A stretch of 34,441 bases of DNA from a bacterium (GCA_035281585.1 DATEDP010000035.1:1-34441); one strand, 5' to 3'. Counted from the stretch's first letter, positions 23,839 through 31,770 are shown. Translations and numbers: made by a program. The notes: generated by a model from the sequence alone, not told the origin.

Positions 23839-24858
23839 TCACCAAAACCATTTCTTGATCTTTTGCCAGAAACCCCGGGGCGTCACCGCGATGCCGCCCT
23901 GAATGCGGCGCAGGAGGTGGCGATCTCTTTCGCTGAGCGCGACCGGAGTCTTGACCTTTATTTTGACAAATTGATCGCCGCCTAATCCCATGCCTTTGAG
24001 GCGGAAGACCTGGCCGGACTGGGTGCCCGGCGGCAAGTGGAGCGTCGTGAAGCCGTCGAGAGTGGGGACTTTGACGTCGCCGCCCAGAGCGGCCTCGCTC
24101 ATTTCGACGCTGGTCTCGCACATGATATCCTTGCCGTCAAAGGAAAAGCTGGGATGCCTCGCCAGCTTGAACACGGCCAAAGCGTCGCCGCGCCGGCCGG
24201 GAGCGGTTTCATGGCCTTCGTTGGGGAGAACCACGCTCTGGCCATCCTGCGAATGGGGCGGAACCGCAACTTTCAATTTGACCGCGCGGCGCTTGAAGCC
24301 GCGGGCCTTGCAGGCGACGCAGCCGCGCGAGCTCAAGAAGCCGCGGCCGTTGCATTTGGGGCACTCGCGGCGCTTGGTCCCGTCCTCGGGTCCGCCGACT
24401 TGGCCGGCGCCGAAGCAATAGGTGCAAGTGAAGATCTTGGCGCCATGGTCGACGCCGCTGCCCTTGCATTCGGCGCAGACTTCCTGCCGCTCGACCTCGA
24501 CGGCCTTGGTCGTTCCCCGGAAGGCTTCCTCCAGCGTCAGCAGGATTTCAACCTGAAGCGCCGGCCGGTCATGCAGGGAAAAGGGATGATCGATGTCGAA
24601 GAGGGTCTTGAGGATGTCCTGGGCGTAGTCGCCGGTCATCCGAGCCGCGGCCGAAGGGCCTTGGAGAGCCCGCAGCGCTTCCATGTTCCCGGTCAAATAG
24701 GAATAGGCCTCGACCAGCTCCTTGAAGCGCTCTTCGGCGACCGGATTGTGGGGATTGCGGTCCGGATGGTATTGGAAGGCCAGCTCCTTGAAAGCCTTCT
24801 TGACCTCGGCCGGCGTGGCTTCGGGCCTGACGCCAAGGACCGCATGGTAGTTTTTCAC
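23839..24858 (-). CDS. dnaJ: Chaperone DnaJ (type I, G/F region reduced)
   Basis: A 339-residue co-chaperone that stimulates DnaK. The J domain holds HPD at 31-33. Four zinc-finger half-sites follow: Cys128/131, Cys145/148, Cys166/169 and Cys180/183. The last of these, CVACKARG, deviates from CxxCxGxG. The usual Gly/Phe-rich linker is missing: residues 68-98 are an unremarkable helical stretch, so the protein is about 35 residues shorter than E. coli DnaJ. A C-terminal substrate-binding domain follows at ~185-325. The start is GTG, and GTGA overlaps the grpE stop. The family is firm. It could be a DnaJ/CbpA intermediate, and no dnaK is in the window. Confidence 0.93.
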   Translation of the reverse strand: MKNYHAVLGVRPEATPAEVKKAFKELAFQYHPDRNPHNPVAEERFKELVEAYSYLTGNMEALRALQGPSAAARMTGDYAQDILKTLFDIDHPFSLHDRPALQVEILLTLEEAFRGTTKAVEVERQEVCAECKGSGVDHGAKIFTCTYCFGAGQVGGPEDGTKRRECPKCNGRGFLSSRGCVACKARGFKRRAVKLKVAVPPHSQDGQSVVLPNEGHETAPGRRGDALAVFKLARHPSFSFDGKDIMCETSVEMSEAALGGDVKVPTLDGFTTLHLPPGTQSGQVFRLKGMGLGGDQFVKIKVKTPVALSERDRHLLRRIQGGIAVTPRGFWQKIKKWFW

Positions 24859-25481
24859 TTTTTCCCTTCCGGCGGCTTGGCCACCGTCACCATCGCCGGC
24901 CGGATCAGGCGATCGTGCAGCTTGTAGCCCCGGCGGTATTCGTTGACCACGCTGTGGGGCTCGTGCTCCCCGGACTCCTGCTGACCGACCGCTTCATGAT
25001 GATGAGGATCGAAGGGCTGGCCGAGCGAGACCACCGGGGTGACGCCGTAATTCTCCAAAACTTTCAGGAACTGGCGCAGGACCAGCTCCACGCCTTCGAC
25101 GATCGCCGCCTTGTCCGAGGTATCGGCGTGGGCCAAAGCCTGCTCCAGCCCATCGAGCACCGGCAAGAGATCCTTGATCAGCCGCTCGTGGGCATAGCGC
25201 AGCGACTCTTCCTTTTCCTTGGCCGAGCGCTTTTTGGAATTGTCGAATTCGGCGTAAGCCCGGAGGTATTTGTCCTGGGCGTCCTTGGCGTTGGCCTCGG
25301 CTTCGGCCACGGCGATCTGGGCCTTCTCCAGCTCGGCTTCGAGCTCGGCGATCCGGCCGCGGTATTGGTCCTCGAGGCCGGGCGCGAGGCCGCCCTGCTC
25401 GGCCGCTTCCTTGACTCGGCTCTCGGCTTCCTTCTTGGCTTTGATCACCGACTTCAGTTGTTCGATCTTGTCGTTCGCCAT
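24855..25481 (-). CDS. grpE: Nucleotide exchange factor GrpE
   Basis: A 208-residue partner of DnaK that promotes ADP release. A long N-terminal coiled coil covers about residues 5-100 (many A/E/K heptads). The family's AEFDNSKKRSAKEKEESLRYA follows, then the four-helix region LLPVLDGLEQAL, and a C-terminal beta domain ending with VNEYRRGYKLHDRLIRPAMVTVAKP. The gene begins 4 bases after hrcA and overlaps dnaJ by GTGA. The order hrcA-grpE-dnaJ is common, although dnaK usually follows grpE and is absent here. Confidence 0.96.
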   Translation of the reverse strand: MANDKIEQLKSVIKAKKEAESRVKEAAEQGGLAPGLEDQYRGRIAELEAELEKAQIAVAEAEANAKDAQDKYLRAYAEFDNSKKRSAKEKEESLRYAHERLIKDLLPVLDGLEQALAHADTSDKAAIVEGVELVLRQFLKVLENYGVTPVVSLGQPFDPHHHEAVGQQESGEHEPHSVVNEYRRGYKLHDRLIRPAMVTVAKPPEGKK

Positions 25482-25485
25482 GGCG

Positions 25486-26520
25486 CTATCCTGTAAAAAT
25501 TTGGCTCAGCGAGCGGGCGGCATACTCGACCATCGGAATCAGCTTCGAATAATCCATCCGGGTCGGCCCGATCACGCCCAAGCTGCCGAGCGGCTTGTCG
25601 GCTTGGCCGTATTGGGCGACGATGAGGCTGCAATCGCTCAAATCGACCAGCCGGGATTCGCTGCCCACGAAGATCTGGACTCCCGGCGCCTTGATCGCCC
25701 GGTCGAGGAAGGCCACCAGCCGATGCTTCTCTTCCAGCGCCGCCAGGATCTCGCGGATCTTGTTCAAATTGGAAAACTCCTGGGTGTAAAGAAAATTCTT
25801 CTCGCCCTCGATGATGAGGCCGTCGGTCTCGGCGGCAAAGGTTTGCTGCGAGAGGATCAAGGCCTGTTTCAAGAGCCGATCCAAGGCCGCCTGCTGGCCG
25901 GCCATCTCTTCGAGGATCCGGACCTTGGCCTCGGCCAAATCGAGGCCGGCGAGCAGCGAGTTGAGGTAGTTGCTCATCCGCTGGAGCTCGACCTTGGAGT
26001 AGCTTTCCTCGGTCTCGAAGAGGCGGTTCTGGACCACGCCCTGCTCGGTGACCAAGATCACCAAAATCTGGCGCTCGCGGAGCGGGAGAAACTCGAGGTG
26101 CTTGAGCTTGGTCCACTCGGGCTTCGGCGCCAGGATCAGGCCGACGTGCTGGGAGAGGCCCGAGAGGACCCGGCTGGTGTTCTGGAGGATCGAGGCGGCG
26201 TCGGTGCCCTCGTCGAGCGAATGGCGGATGTGGCGCTTCACTTCATCGTCGAGCGGCTCCACCTTGAGGAGGCAGTCGATGTAGAAACGAAAGCCCTTGT
26301 CGGTGGGCACTCGGCCGGCCGAGGTGTGGGGCTGCTCGAGATAGCCGGCCTCCTCGAGCTCGGCCATCGCGTTGCGGATCGTCGCCGAGCTCAGCCCGAA
26401 ATCCGGCGATTTGGAAAGAGCGATCGATCCCACCGGCTGGGCGCTGTGGATATAGCTCTCCACCAAAGCCCGTAAAATTTGGACTTGGCGCGGGTCCAGG
26501 GGTGGAGCGGTTTCGTTCAT
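25486..26520 (-). CDS. hrcA: Heat-inducible transcription repressor HrcA
   Basis: A 344-residue repressor with an N-terminal winged helix-turn-helix (LDPRQVQILRALVESYI, then SSATIRNAMAELEEAGYLEQPHTSAGR). This is followed by PTDKGFRFYIDCLL and the GAF-like dimerisation domain ending in VIGPTRMDYSKLIPMVEY. ATG at 26520 gives the standard N-terminus; an upstream TTG would add 13 residues. In well-studied bacteria HrcA binds CIRCE (TTAGCACTC-N9-GAGTGCTAA), but no such sequence is present upstream here, so autoregulation through CIRCE is not supported. It is the first gene of the chaperone operon. Confidence 0.95.
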   Translation of the reverse strand: MNETAPPLDPRQVQILRALVESYIHSAQPVGSIALSKSPDFGLSSATIRNAMAELEEAGYLEQPHTSAGRVPTDKGFRFYIDCLLKVEPLDDEVKRHIRHSLDEGTDAASILQNTSRVLSGLSQHVGLILAPKPEWTKLKHLEFLPLRERQILVILVTEQGVVQNRLFETEESYSKVELQRMSNYLNSLLAGLDLAEAKVRILEEMAGQQAALDRLLKQALILSQQTFAAETDGLIIEGEKNFLYTQEFSNLNKIREILAALEEKHRLVAFLDRAIKAPGVQIFVGSESRLVDLSDCSLIVAQYGQADKPLGSLGVIGPTRMDYSKLIPMVEYAARSLSQIFTG

Positions 26521-26531
26521 GCTAAGGGAAG

Positions 26532-26559
26532 AGTTAACGATCCGGCGAGGGGCTGTCAA
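26532..26559 (-). promoter_or_regulatory. Candidate promoter of the hrcA operon
   Basis: On the minus strand TTGACA (26559-26554) is a perfect -35 box. TTAACT (26537-26532) is a weak -10 box 16 bases away. A start point near 26525 would put the hrcA ATG only about 5 bases into the message. The -10 is poor, so confidence is low. Confidence 0.35.
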
Positions 26560-26576
26560 TCGGTGCGAGGAGCGCT

Positions 26577-26671
26577 TTTAAATCCCCCCGGCCCCCCTTT
26601 TTCAAAGGGGGGTGAAGAGGGCTTTGCCTCGCGGTTGCCCCCCTTTGAAAAAGGGGGGTTGGGGGGATTTT
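26577..26671. repeat. Family A repeat, hairpin pair in reversed order
   Basis: TAAATCCCCCC lies at the left outer edge and GGGGGGATTTT at the right outer edge. Two CCCCCCTTT / AAAGGGGGG hairpins are at about 26592-26612 and 26638-26658. Compared with the other copies the inner and outer arms are exchanged. It lies between the hrcA promoter and the end of hemW and may terminate hemW transcription. Confidence 0.88.
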
Positions 26672-26686
26672 CCCCAACGCGGCAAA

Positions 26687-27886
26687 CTAAAAAAACTCCC
26701 GTAAAAACTCATTGCTCAGCGCCAGGCCCGCTTCGGTGAAGCGGCAGCCCGCGGCATCGGCCTCGATCCAGCCCCTCGCTTCGCCCCGCTTCACGAGCGC
26801 CGCGAAATCGCTGGGAAAGGGCTCGCCGAAGCAGGCCTCGAAATCGGCATAGGCCACGCCCTCGCGTTTGCGCAGGCCCATCATCATGAACTCGCCTTGG
26901 GCTTGGGGCCGGGAGATGGATTCGACCTCGACCCGGTCCCAACACCGGGCCGTGCGCTGATATTCGGCCAGCCCCCGAGGATTGGTGAGACGGAGCGCGA
27001 AGGCCTCGGGGCCGGCCTTGGCGCCGAGCCGCGAAGGGAATCCCGGATCCAGCTCCGAAATTTTCAGCAAGGAGACGGCACCGGAGCCGAGGCCGACGAA
27101 GCTGTCGTAGTTCCAATAATGCAGATTGTGACGGGCCTCGGCGCCTTCCGCGGCATAGTTGCTGATCTCGTAGGCCTTCATGCCCTTGGCGAAGGCGAAT
27201 TGCTCGACCCGGCGGCGCATCGCCTCGACGTCGGGCTCCGGCGGCAAGGGCAAGCGGTTTCGCAGGTGACGGTCGTAGAAAGGGGTCTCCTCCTCCACGA
27301 TCAGCTCGTAGGCCGAAAGATGCCGCAGCGGATAAGTTTCCAAACCGGCCAAGGTCGCCTCGAGCTGGCGCATTTCCTGCTTGGGCAAGCCATACATCAA
27401 GTCGATGCTGAGCTTTTCGAATCCGGCATCCAGGCCCCAGCTCAGGGCTTGCAAAGCCTCTTCCGGATCGTGAGCTCGGCCCAGCTCCGCCAATAGGCCC
27501 GGGTCCAAAGTTTGGACGCCGATCGAGAGGCGGTTCACGCCGGCCTGTTGAAAACCACGCATTTTAGCCAAGTCGGCGGTCTTGGGATTCAGCTCCAGGC
27601 TGACTTCAGCCCCGGCGCGACGCGGACGAAGGCTTTCGGCCTCGGTCAGGACTGCTTCGATTCCCGCCGCCGAAAAAAGCGAAGGAGTTCCGCCGCCAAA
27701 AAAAACCGTGTCGAAACGGTCGGCCGCCCCGGGGCCCAAAAGCCCGGACCACCGGCCCATTTCACGACGCAAAGCGGCGAGATATTCGGCCTCGGGAAGC
27801 GCCGAGCGACCGATTCCGGCCGAGTTAAAATCGCAGTAATGGCACTTAGATACGCAAAAAGGGATGTGAATATAAAGTGACAGCAT
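26687..27886 (-). CDS. hemW: Radical SAM protein HemW (HemN-like)
   Basis: A 399-residue member of the coproporphyrinogen III oxidase-like radical SAM family. The N-terminus LSLYIHIPFCVSKCHYCDF holds the cluster cysteines Cys11, Cys15 and Cys18. GGGTPS, RLSIGVQT, DLMYGLPKQ and HNLHYWNY follow. It lacks the HemN N-terminal trip-wire region and has the shorter HemW form. HemW proteins are thought to act in heme trafficking or insertion rather than coproporphyrinogen oxidation. ATG at 27886 gives the family's standard start; GTG at 27904 would add 6 residues. It is divergent from the ParA-like gene. Confidence 0.9.
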   Translation of the reverse strand: MLSLYIHIPFCVSKCHYCDFNSAGIGRSALPEAEYLAALRREMGRWSGLLGPGAADRFDTVFFGGGTPSLFSAAGIEAVLTEAESLRPRRAGAEVSLELNPKTADLAKMRGFQQAGVNRLSIGVQTLDPGLLAELGRAHDPEEALQALSWGLDAGFEKLSIDLMYGLPKQEMRQLEATLAGLETYPLRHLSAYELIVEEETPFYDRHLRNRLPLPPEPDVEAMRRRVEQFAFAKGMKAYEISNYAAEGAEARHNLHYWNYDSFVGLGSGAVSLLKISELDPGFPSRLGAKAGPEAFALRLTNPRGLAEYQRTARCWDRVEVESISRPQAQGEFMMMGLRKREGVAYADFEACFGEPFPSDFAALVKRGEARGWIEADAAGCRFTEAGLALSNEFLREFF

Positions 27887-27917
27887 CGCCGGGTGGAATT
27901 TCACGAAATTGACTCTT

Positions 27918-27925
27918 GCATAATG
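27918..27925 (+). promoter_or_regulatory. Candidate extended -10 box for the parA-like gene
   Basis: TGCATAAT has the TG extension and five of six matches to TATAAT. No good -35 is at the right distance. It would give a leader of about 45 bases before the ATG at 27976. Confidence 0.3.
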
Positions 27926-27975
27926 GGGGCCCCTGCTCTATCACCGGGAAAATTTCCAAGGTTGGGTCTTTCGTC

Positions 27976-28890
27976 ATGTCCCTTCTGACCGATAAAATCA
28001 AATCGCTGCTCACCGTCGAGAGCTCCCAAGTCTTAGCGAATCCCGAGAAGGGCCGCAAGCGGGCCACGGTTTTGGCGATCTGCTCGCAAAAAGGCGGCGT
28101 CGGCAAGACGACCAGCGCGGTCAACCTCGGGACGGCCTTGGCGAAGTTCCACGGAAAGAAAGTTCTGGTCGTCGACCTCGATCCCCAAGGCCACGTCGAA
28201 AAATCGCTGGGCGCCCTGATCCCCGAAGGCGTCGAATACTCGCCGATGTCCACCATCCTTTCGGCCAAGAAGGGCAATGTGATGGACGGCGTCATCAACA
28301 CCGAGCTGGAAAACTTCTACATCACGCCCGGCGACAAGACGCTCTACGAGACCGAGAGCCTGCTGGCCACCAAGATCGGCAAGGAATACATCCTCAACGA
28401 GGCGATGAAGGCCGCCCGGACCCAATTCGACTACGTCCTCTTCGATTGCCCGCCCAACCTCGGCAACCTGACACTCAATGCCTTGGTGTCGAGCGACTTC
28501 TGCGTTGTGCCCTGCGAGATGAGCGTGTTGGCCTTCGAGGGAGTCAACGACTTGGTCGAGACGTTGGAGACCGTCAACGAGCGGCTCAATCCCCGGCTCA
28601 AGATCCTGGGGGTGCTTTTCACCCGGGTCGACGGCCGCAACGTCAACATGAACGAGATCATCGAGACCAACATCCGCAATTATTTCCGGGGCAAGGTTTT
28701 CAAGACCCAAATCGCGATCAACACCGCCCTCAACAAATCCCAGCTCGAAGGCCTGCCGGTTTTCCAAAACTACCCCTCGAGCTCCGGTTCCCAAAACTAC
28801 CGCGAGCTGGCCGACGAGGTGGTCAAGAAGCTCAAGCGTCAAAGCGGCCCGGCCAATTCCTCCTCGATGAGCGCCGCCGCCAACAGCTAA
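27976..28890 (+). CDS. Orphan ParA/Soj family ATPase
   Basis: A 304-residue ATPase of the ParA/MinD superfamily. The deviant Walker A KGGVGKTT is at 39-46, the A' motif VVDLDPQG at 65-72 and Walker B VLFDCPPNLG near 154. LGVLFTRVDGRN and a C-terminal helix rich in Asn and Ser follow. Such ATPases place plasmids, chromosomes or protein machines inside the cell. An N-terminal extension of about 30 residues (MSLLTDKIKSLLTVESSQ) could be amphipathic and bind a partner. No ParB is next to it, so it is probably not the chromosome-partition ParA and may position another structure. A TTG 20 codons upstream is a possible earlier start. The Shine-Dalgarno is weak. Confidence 0.88.
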   Translation: MSLLTDKIKSLLTVESSQVLANPEKGRKRATVLAICSQKGGVGKTTSAVNLGTALAKFHGKKVLVVDLDPQGHVEKSLGALIPEGVEYSPMSTILSAKKGNVMDGVINTELENFYITPGDKTLYETESLLATKIGKEYILNEAMKAARTQFDYVLFDCPPNLGNLTLNALVSSDFCVVPCEMSVLAFEGVNDLVETLETVNERLNPRLKILGVLFTRVDGRNVNMNEIIETNIRNYFRGKVFKTQIAINTALNKSQLEGLPVFQNYPSSSGSQNYRELADEVVKKLKRQSGPANSSSMSAAANS

Positions 28891-28892
28891 GT

Positions 28893-28918
28893 TTCCCTCC
28901 CCCCCTCGCGGGAGAGGG
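28893..28918 (+). terminator. Hairpin after the parA-like gene
   Basis: CCCTC...GAGGG with a CTCGCGGGAG top forms a stem ending in GGGTG. It resembles another widespread intergenic repeat (CCCTCTCCCGC... type) that has lost its left half. No T-run follows at once, though a TTTTT lies 14 bases later at 28932-28936. It could end transcription of the parA-like gene. The rest of 28919-29001 shows no gene. Confidence 0.45.
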
Positions 28919-29001
28919 TGAATCCACTTGCTTTTTCAAAGACTTAGCCCCAAAAAAGCCCCCGCAACTTTGGGCAAAAAAGCCCGATAAGACTCTTAGC
29001 G

Positions 29002-30351
29002 ATGTACGGCCATAAGATATTAAAATTATTGGCTTTTTTATTGCTCTTGGCGGCTCCGGCCAGCCTTAGGGCCGAGGGCGGGGCCGATTTTTCCCAACTC
29101 TTCTCCGAAAAAGTTCTGACCGTCAGCCGAGGCGGCGACGGCCTTTTGCCCGGTACCCTGCGGACCGCTCTCATCCAAGCCAGCGGAATTCGGGCCCAAA
29201 GCGGCTTCACCTTGGTGAAGATCGTTTTCGATCCGACCATTGACCGAGTCCGCGTGACCAAGGGCCCCCTGCCCGAGGTTTCGGGCTCCCTGACCACCAT
29301 CGACTGTCAAACTCCCCAGGGCCGGGTCTTGATTGAAGGGGTCGAGGAGAACGAGGCGGGCGTCGATCCCACCATCGAGGTCGCCGGCCTCAAGATCACC
29401 AGCAGCGGCAACGTCGTCCGCAATTGCCACTTCACCGGCTTCGGCGGCCCCGGCATCTTGGTCAAGGGCAACCGCAACACCATCGAGTTCAACACCATCG
29501 GCTACCACAAGGACTCGCCCGAAACCGCGATCTCCTCCTCGGCTCTCTTCGGCGAGCCCAAGACCAATCAAGGCGCCGGCATCCTGCTCGGCGACGGAGC
29601 CAGCGAGAACCTGATCCAGAGCAACGACATCGTCGCCAACACCTTCAACGGCGTCGAGATCGGCCCCGGCGCCGGCCCCAACAACAAGATCGTTTACAAT
29701 TACTTTTCCAAGAACAGCGGCCAAGCCATCAAGGTCGGTCCCAACCGCTATTCGACCAAGCGGCCCCAGATCACCAAGGTCGTCCAAGAGGGCGAGAACT
29801 TCATGATCAGCGGCGTCGCCGAAGCCAACGTCGAGCTCCAGATCTACACCATCGGCAAGGAACCGGGCGAAGTCGGGATGATCGTCGTGCCGCGGGTTCA
29901 GATTCCCCGCGACAATTTCACCATCGCCACCAAGAGCAAGGGCTTCATCCCCAACCAGACCAAGATCGCGGCCCTGGCCCACGGCATCGGCCGCAATTCC
30001 AGCGAATTCAGCTCGTCGATCGTCATTCCGGCGCCCAACGCCAGCAGCACCGCGCCGGTCGAGGCCGAGCCGGCGCCCAAGACCGAGTCGCCGGCCAAGG
30101 AAGAGCCGGTGGAAGGCGAAGGCGCGCCGGTCGAGGGCGAGGCCGACCAAGCCGTCGTCGATCCCGATACGCCGTCGCGCAGCATCGACAAGGCGCCGCC
30201 CAAGCCGGCCGGCCAACCCAAGCTTCCTGAAAAGCTTCCCGACGCTTCCGACACCGTCATCAACATCCAAGGGATGGGCGATGGCGGCCACGAGCCCGAC
30301 GCCGGCGGCATGGGCGAAAAGAGCCCGCGCTTCGGCGGCCTGGGATTCTAA
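29002..30351 (+). CDS. Secreted parallel beta-helix protein
   Basis: A 449-residue exported protein with a signal peptide (residues 1-24, cleaved near SLRA|EGG). Residues ~40-250 form a right-handed parallel beta-helix of the PbH1/NosD type: repeated VVRNCHFTGFGGPGILVKGN, NTIEFNTIG, NLIQSNDIVANTFNGVEIG and KIVYNYFSKNSGQAIKVG units. A beta-sandwich-like region follows at 255-345. The C-terminal ~100 residues are Pro/Glu/Ala/Gly-rich and disordered. This combination suits a surface or outer-membrane-exposed protein that binds or cleaves polysaccharide, but no catalytic residues can be identified. It lies 111 bases after the parA-like gene on the same strand. The start ATG has a weak ribosome-binding site. 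Confidence 0.8.
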   Translation: MYGHKILKLLAFLLLLAAPASLRAEGGADFSQLFSEKVLTVSRGGDGLLPGTLRTALIQASGIRAQSGFTLVKIVFDPTIDRVRVTKGPLPEVSGSLTTIDCQTPQGRVLIEGVEENEAGVDPTIEVAGLKITSSGNVVRNCHFTGFGGPGILVKGNRNTIEFNTIGYHKDSPETAISSSALFGEPKTNQGAGILLGDGASENLIQSNDIVANTFNGVEIGPGAGPNNKIVYNYFSKNSGQAIKVGPNRYSTKRPQITKVVQEGENFMISGVAEANVELQIYTIGKEPGEVGMIVVPRVQIPRDNFTIATKSKGFIPNQTKIAALAHGIGRNSSEFSSSIVIPAPNASSTAPVEAEPAPKTESPAKEEPVEGEGAPVEGEADQAVVDPDTPSRSIDKAPPKPAGQPKLPEKLPDASDTVINIQGMGDGGHEPDAGGMGEKSPRFGGLGF

Positions 30352-30357
30352 GTTCCT

Positions 30358-31209
30358 TTAATTCAATTGCAGAATGGACCGCGCCTCTTCGACCGAAGCG
30401 GCGCGCCGGCCCCGCTCTTGAAGCCGATGCAGCGCTTCGTCGACCAAGTCGCCGTTGGAGGCGGCCATCTCGCCGTTGGGCAAATAGAAGTTGTCTTCCA
30501 AGCCGACCCGCAGGTCACCACCCAGATCCAGGGCCTCTTCGATCAAGCGCCATTGGTCGCGGCCGATGCCGATGACTTCCCAATGCGAGCCTTTCGGGAG
30601 ATTTTGGGCCATGCAGGCCAAATTGCCGGGCCGGGCCGGAATGCCGCCGAGCACGCCGAGGATCAGGCTGTAATGGGCCGGCGCCTTCAGCAAACCCATG
30701 TCGATGAAGGGCTCGGCGTTGGCAACGTGGCCGACGTCGAAGCATTCGAGCTCGGGCTTGGCTCCGGCCTGGTTGATCTGTTCGAGGCAGTATTGGATAT
30801 CGCGGAAGGGATTGGCGAAGACGTGGTCGTGGTAGAAGGCCTTCTGCTTCCGGCTGTAAATGGCGTAATTCATCGAGCCCATATTGAGGGCGGCGATCTC
30901 GGGCCGGTGCTCGACGATATGGCGAGTCCGCTCCTGGATCGGCAGGCCGATGCCGCCGGAGGAGAAATTCAGCAGGACCGGGCAGCGCTTTCGGATCTCT
31001 TCCTTGATCTGGCCGAAAACCGCCGACTCCCAGCTGGGGCCGCCGTCGGGCCGGCGGGCGTGGATGTGGACCACCGCCGCCCCGGCTTCGTAGGCCCGGC
31101 GGGCCTCCTCGGCGATCTCCGCCGGCGAATAGGGAATCGCCGGGCACTGCTCCTTGCGGGCCAGGACGCCGGTCAGGGCGCAGGTGACGATGACCTTGTC
31201 GCCGCTCAT
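30358..31209 (-). CDS. Kce-like BKACE family enzyme, second copy
   Basis: A 283-residue member of the BKACE (DUF849) family, which splits beta-keto acids with acetyl-CoA to give acetoacetate and a new CoA ester. The metal ligands are conserved (His48 and His50 in HIHARR; Glu in GLEDN). The STGGA loop of the lysine enzyme is SSGGI here. The residue aligned with Glu14 of the first Kce is Leu16, so the amine-binding pocket seems changed and a different keto acid is likely. The ATG overlaps the stop of the MazF-like gene by four bases (ATGA), so translation is coupled. It converges on the beta-helix gene with only 6 bases between. The family is firm; the substrate is unknown. Confidence 0.88.
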   Translation of the reverse strand: MSGDKVIVTCALTGVLARKEQCPAIPYSPAEIAEEARRAYEAGAAVVHIHARRPDGGPSWESAVFGQIKEEIRKRCPVLLNFSSGGIGLPIQERTRHIVEHRPEIAALNMGSMNYAIYSRKQKAFYHDHVFANPFRDIQYCLEQINQAGAKPELECFDVGHVANAEPFIDMGLLKAPAHYSLILGVLGGIPARPGNLACMAQNLPKGSHWEVIGIGRDQWRLIEEALDLGGDLRVGLEDNFYLPNGEMAASNGDLVDEALHRLQERGRRAASVEEARSILQLN

Positions 31210-31562
31210 GGGCTGATCCAATAGGAAAAAATTTTGAGGAACTCGTTGGCCACCGTCTTCCACTCTCGCCGGCTCAGGCTGCCCAGGTTTTTCTGCAAAA
31301 CGTTGGCGTCGATGCTGACGATCTTGCTGAGCCGGATCTTGGCCGGAAACTTCAGGCCAGCCTGCATCCAATCGAGGACTTGGTAATCGCCCGGCATCTC
31401 GACCTCGTCGACCTTGCTGGTCACCAAGGAAACCACCGCCATGGTCGGGGTGCCCTTGGCCTGGACCCGGGAAACCACGAAAGCCGGTCTTTGATGGACG
31501 GAATGAGGATCGCTGAGAGGATAGGGAACGAGGACGAAGTCGCCCGCTTTAAAGTCGATCAT
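31206..31562 (-). CDS. Type II toxin, PemK/MazF-like
   Basis: A 118-residue protein with the MazF/PemK fold signature near the N-terminus (FKAGDFVLVPYPLSDPHSVHQRPAFVVSR). Central strands (TMAVVSLVTSK) and the usual later block FPAKIRLSKIVSIDANVLQKNLGSL follow. Family members are sequence-specific mRNA endoribonucleases. The gene overlaps the upstream ribbon-helix-helix gene by 14 bases, the normal antitoxin-toxin layout. Unusually its own stop overlaps the start of an enzyme gene by four bases. The first residues suggest an intact toxin. The cleavage site is unknown. Confidence 0.88.
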   Translation of the reverse strand: MIDFKAGDFVLVPYPLSDPHSVHQRPAFVVSRVQAKGTPTMAVVSLVTSKVDEVEMPGDYQVLDWMQAGLKFPAKIRLSKIVSIDANVLQKNLGSLSRREWKTVANEFLKIFSYWISP

Positions 31563-31770
31563 AGTTGGCGTCTCGAGGATTGTCCCATTCCACGAAGGAA
31601 GGTTCCAGCCGTTTCACGAGCGCCTGCTGCTCTCTCTTGTTGGAGAAGAACCCTTGGAGCGCCTTCTGGACGATGTCGCGCATCGAGCGCCGTTGAACGG
31701 CGGCCTCGAGCTTGAGCATCTTCATGAGTTCGGGGTCCACGAGGTCGACGGTGATCCGAGTTCTTTTCAT
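31549..31770 (-). CDS. Ribbon-helix-helix antitoxin
   Basis: A 73-residue protein starting MKRTRITVDLVDPELMKMLKLEA, a ribbon-helix-helix DNA-binding fold of the Arc/CopG type in which the TRITVDL strand contacts DNA. The C-terminal part (residues ~45-73, EPSFVEWDNPRDANY) is acidic and should wrap around the toxin. The ATG at 31770 has GGAA 4 bases upstream; an in-frame start further up would add 12 residues without sense. Antitoxins of this kind usually repress their own operon, though I found no clear palindrome just before it. Confidence 0.85.
   Translation of the reverse strand: MKRTRITVDLVDPELMKMLKLEAAVQRRSMRDIVQKALQGFFSNKREQQALVKRLEPSFVEWDNPRDANYDRL

Noticed and set aside
26521-26580. 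CIRCE operator before hrcA
   Set aside because: Neither half of TTAGCACTC-N9-GAGTGCTAA is present; the TTAGC before the ATG has no partner.
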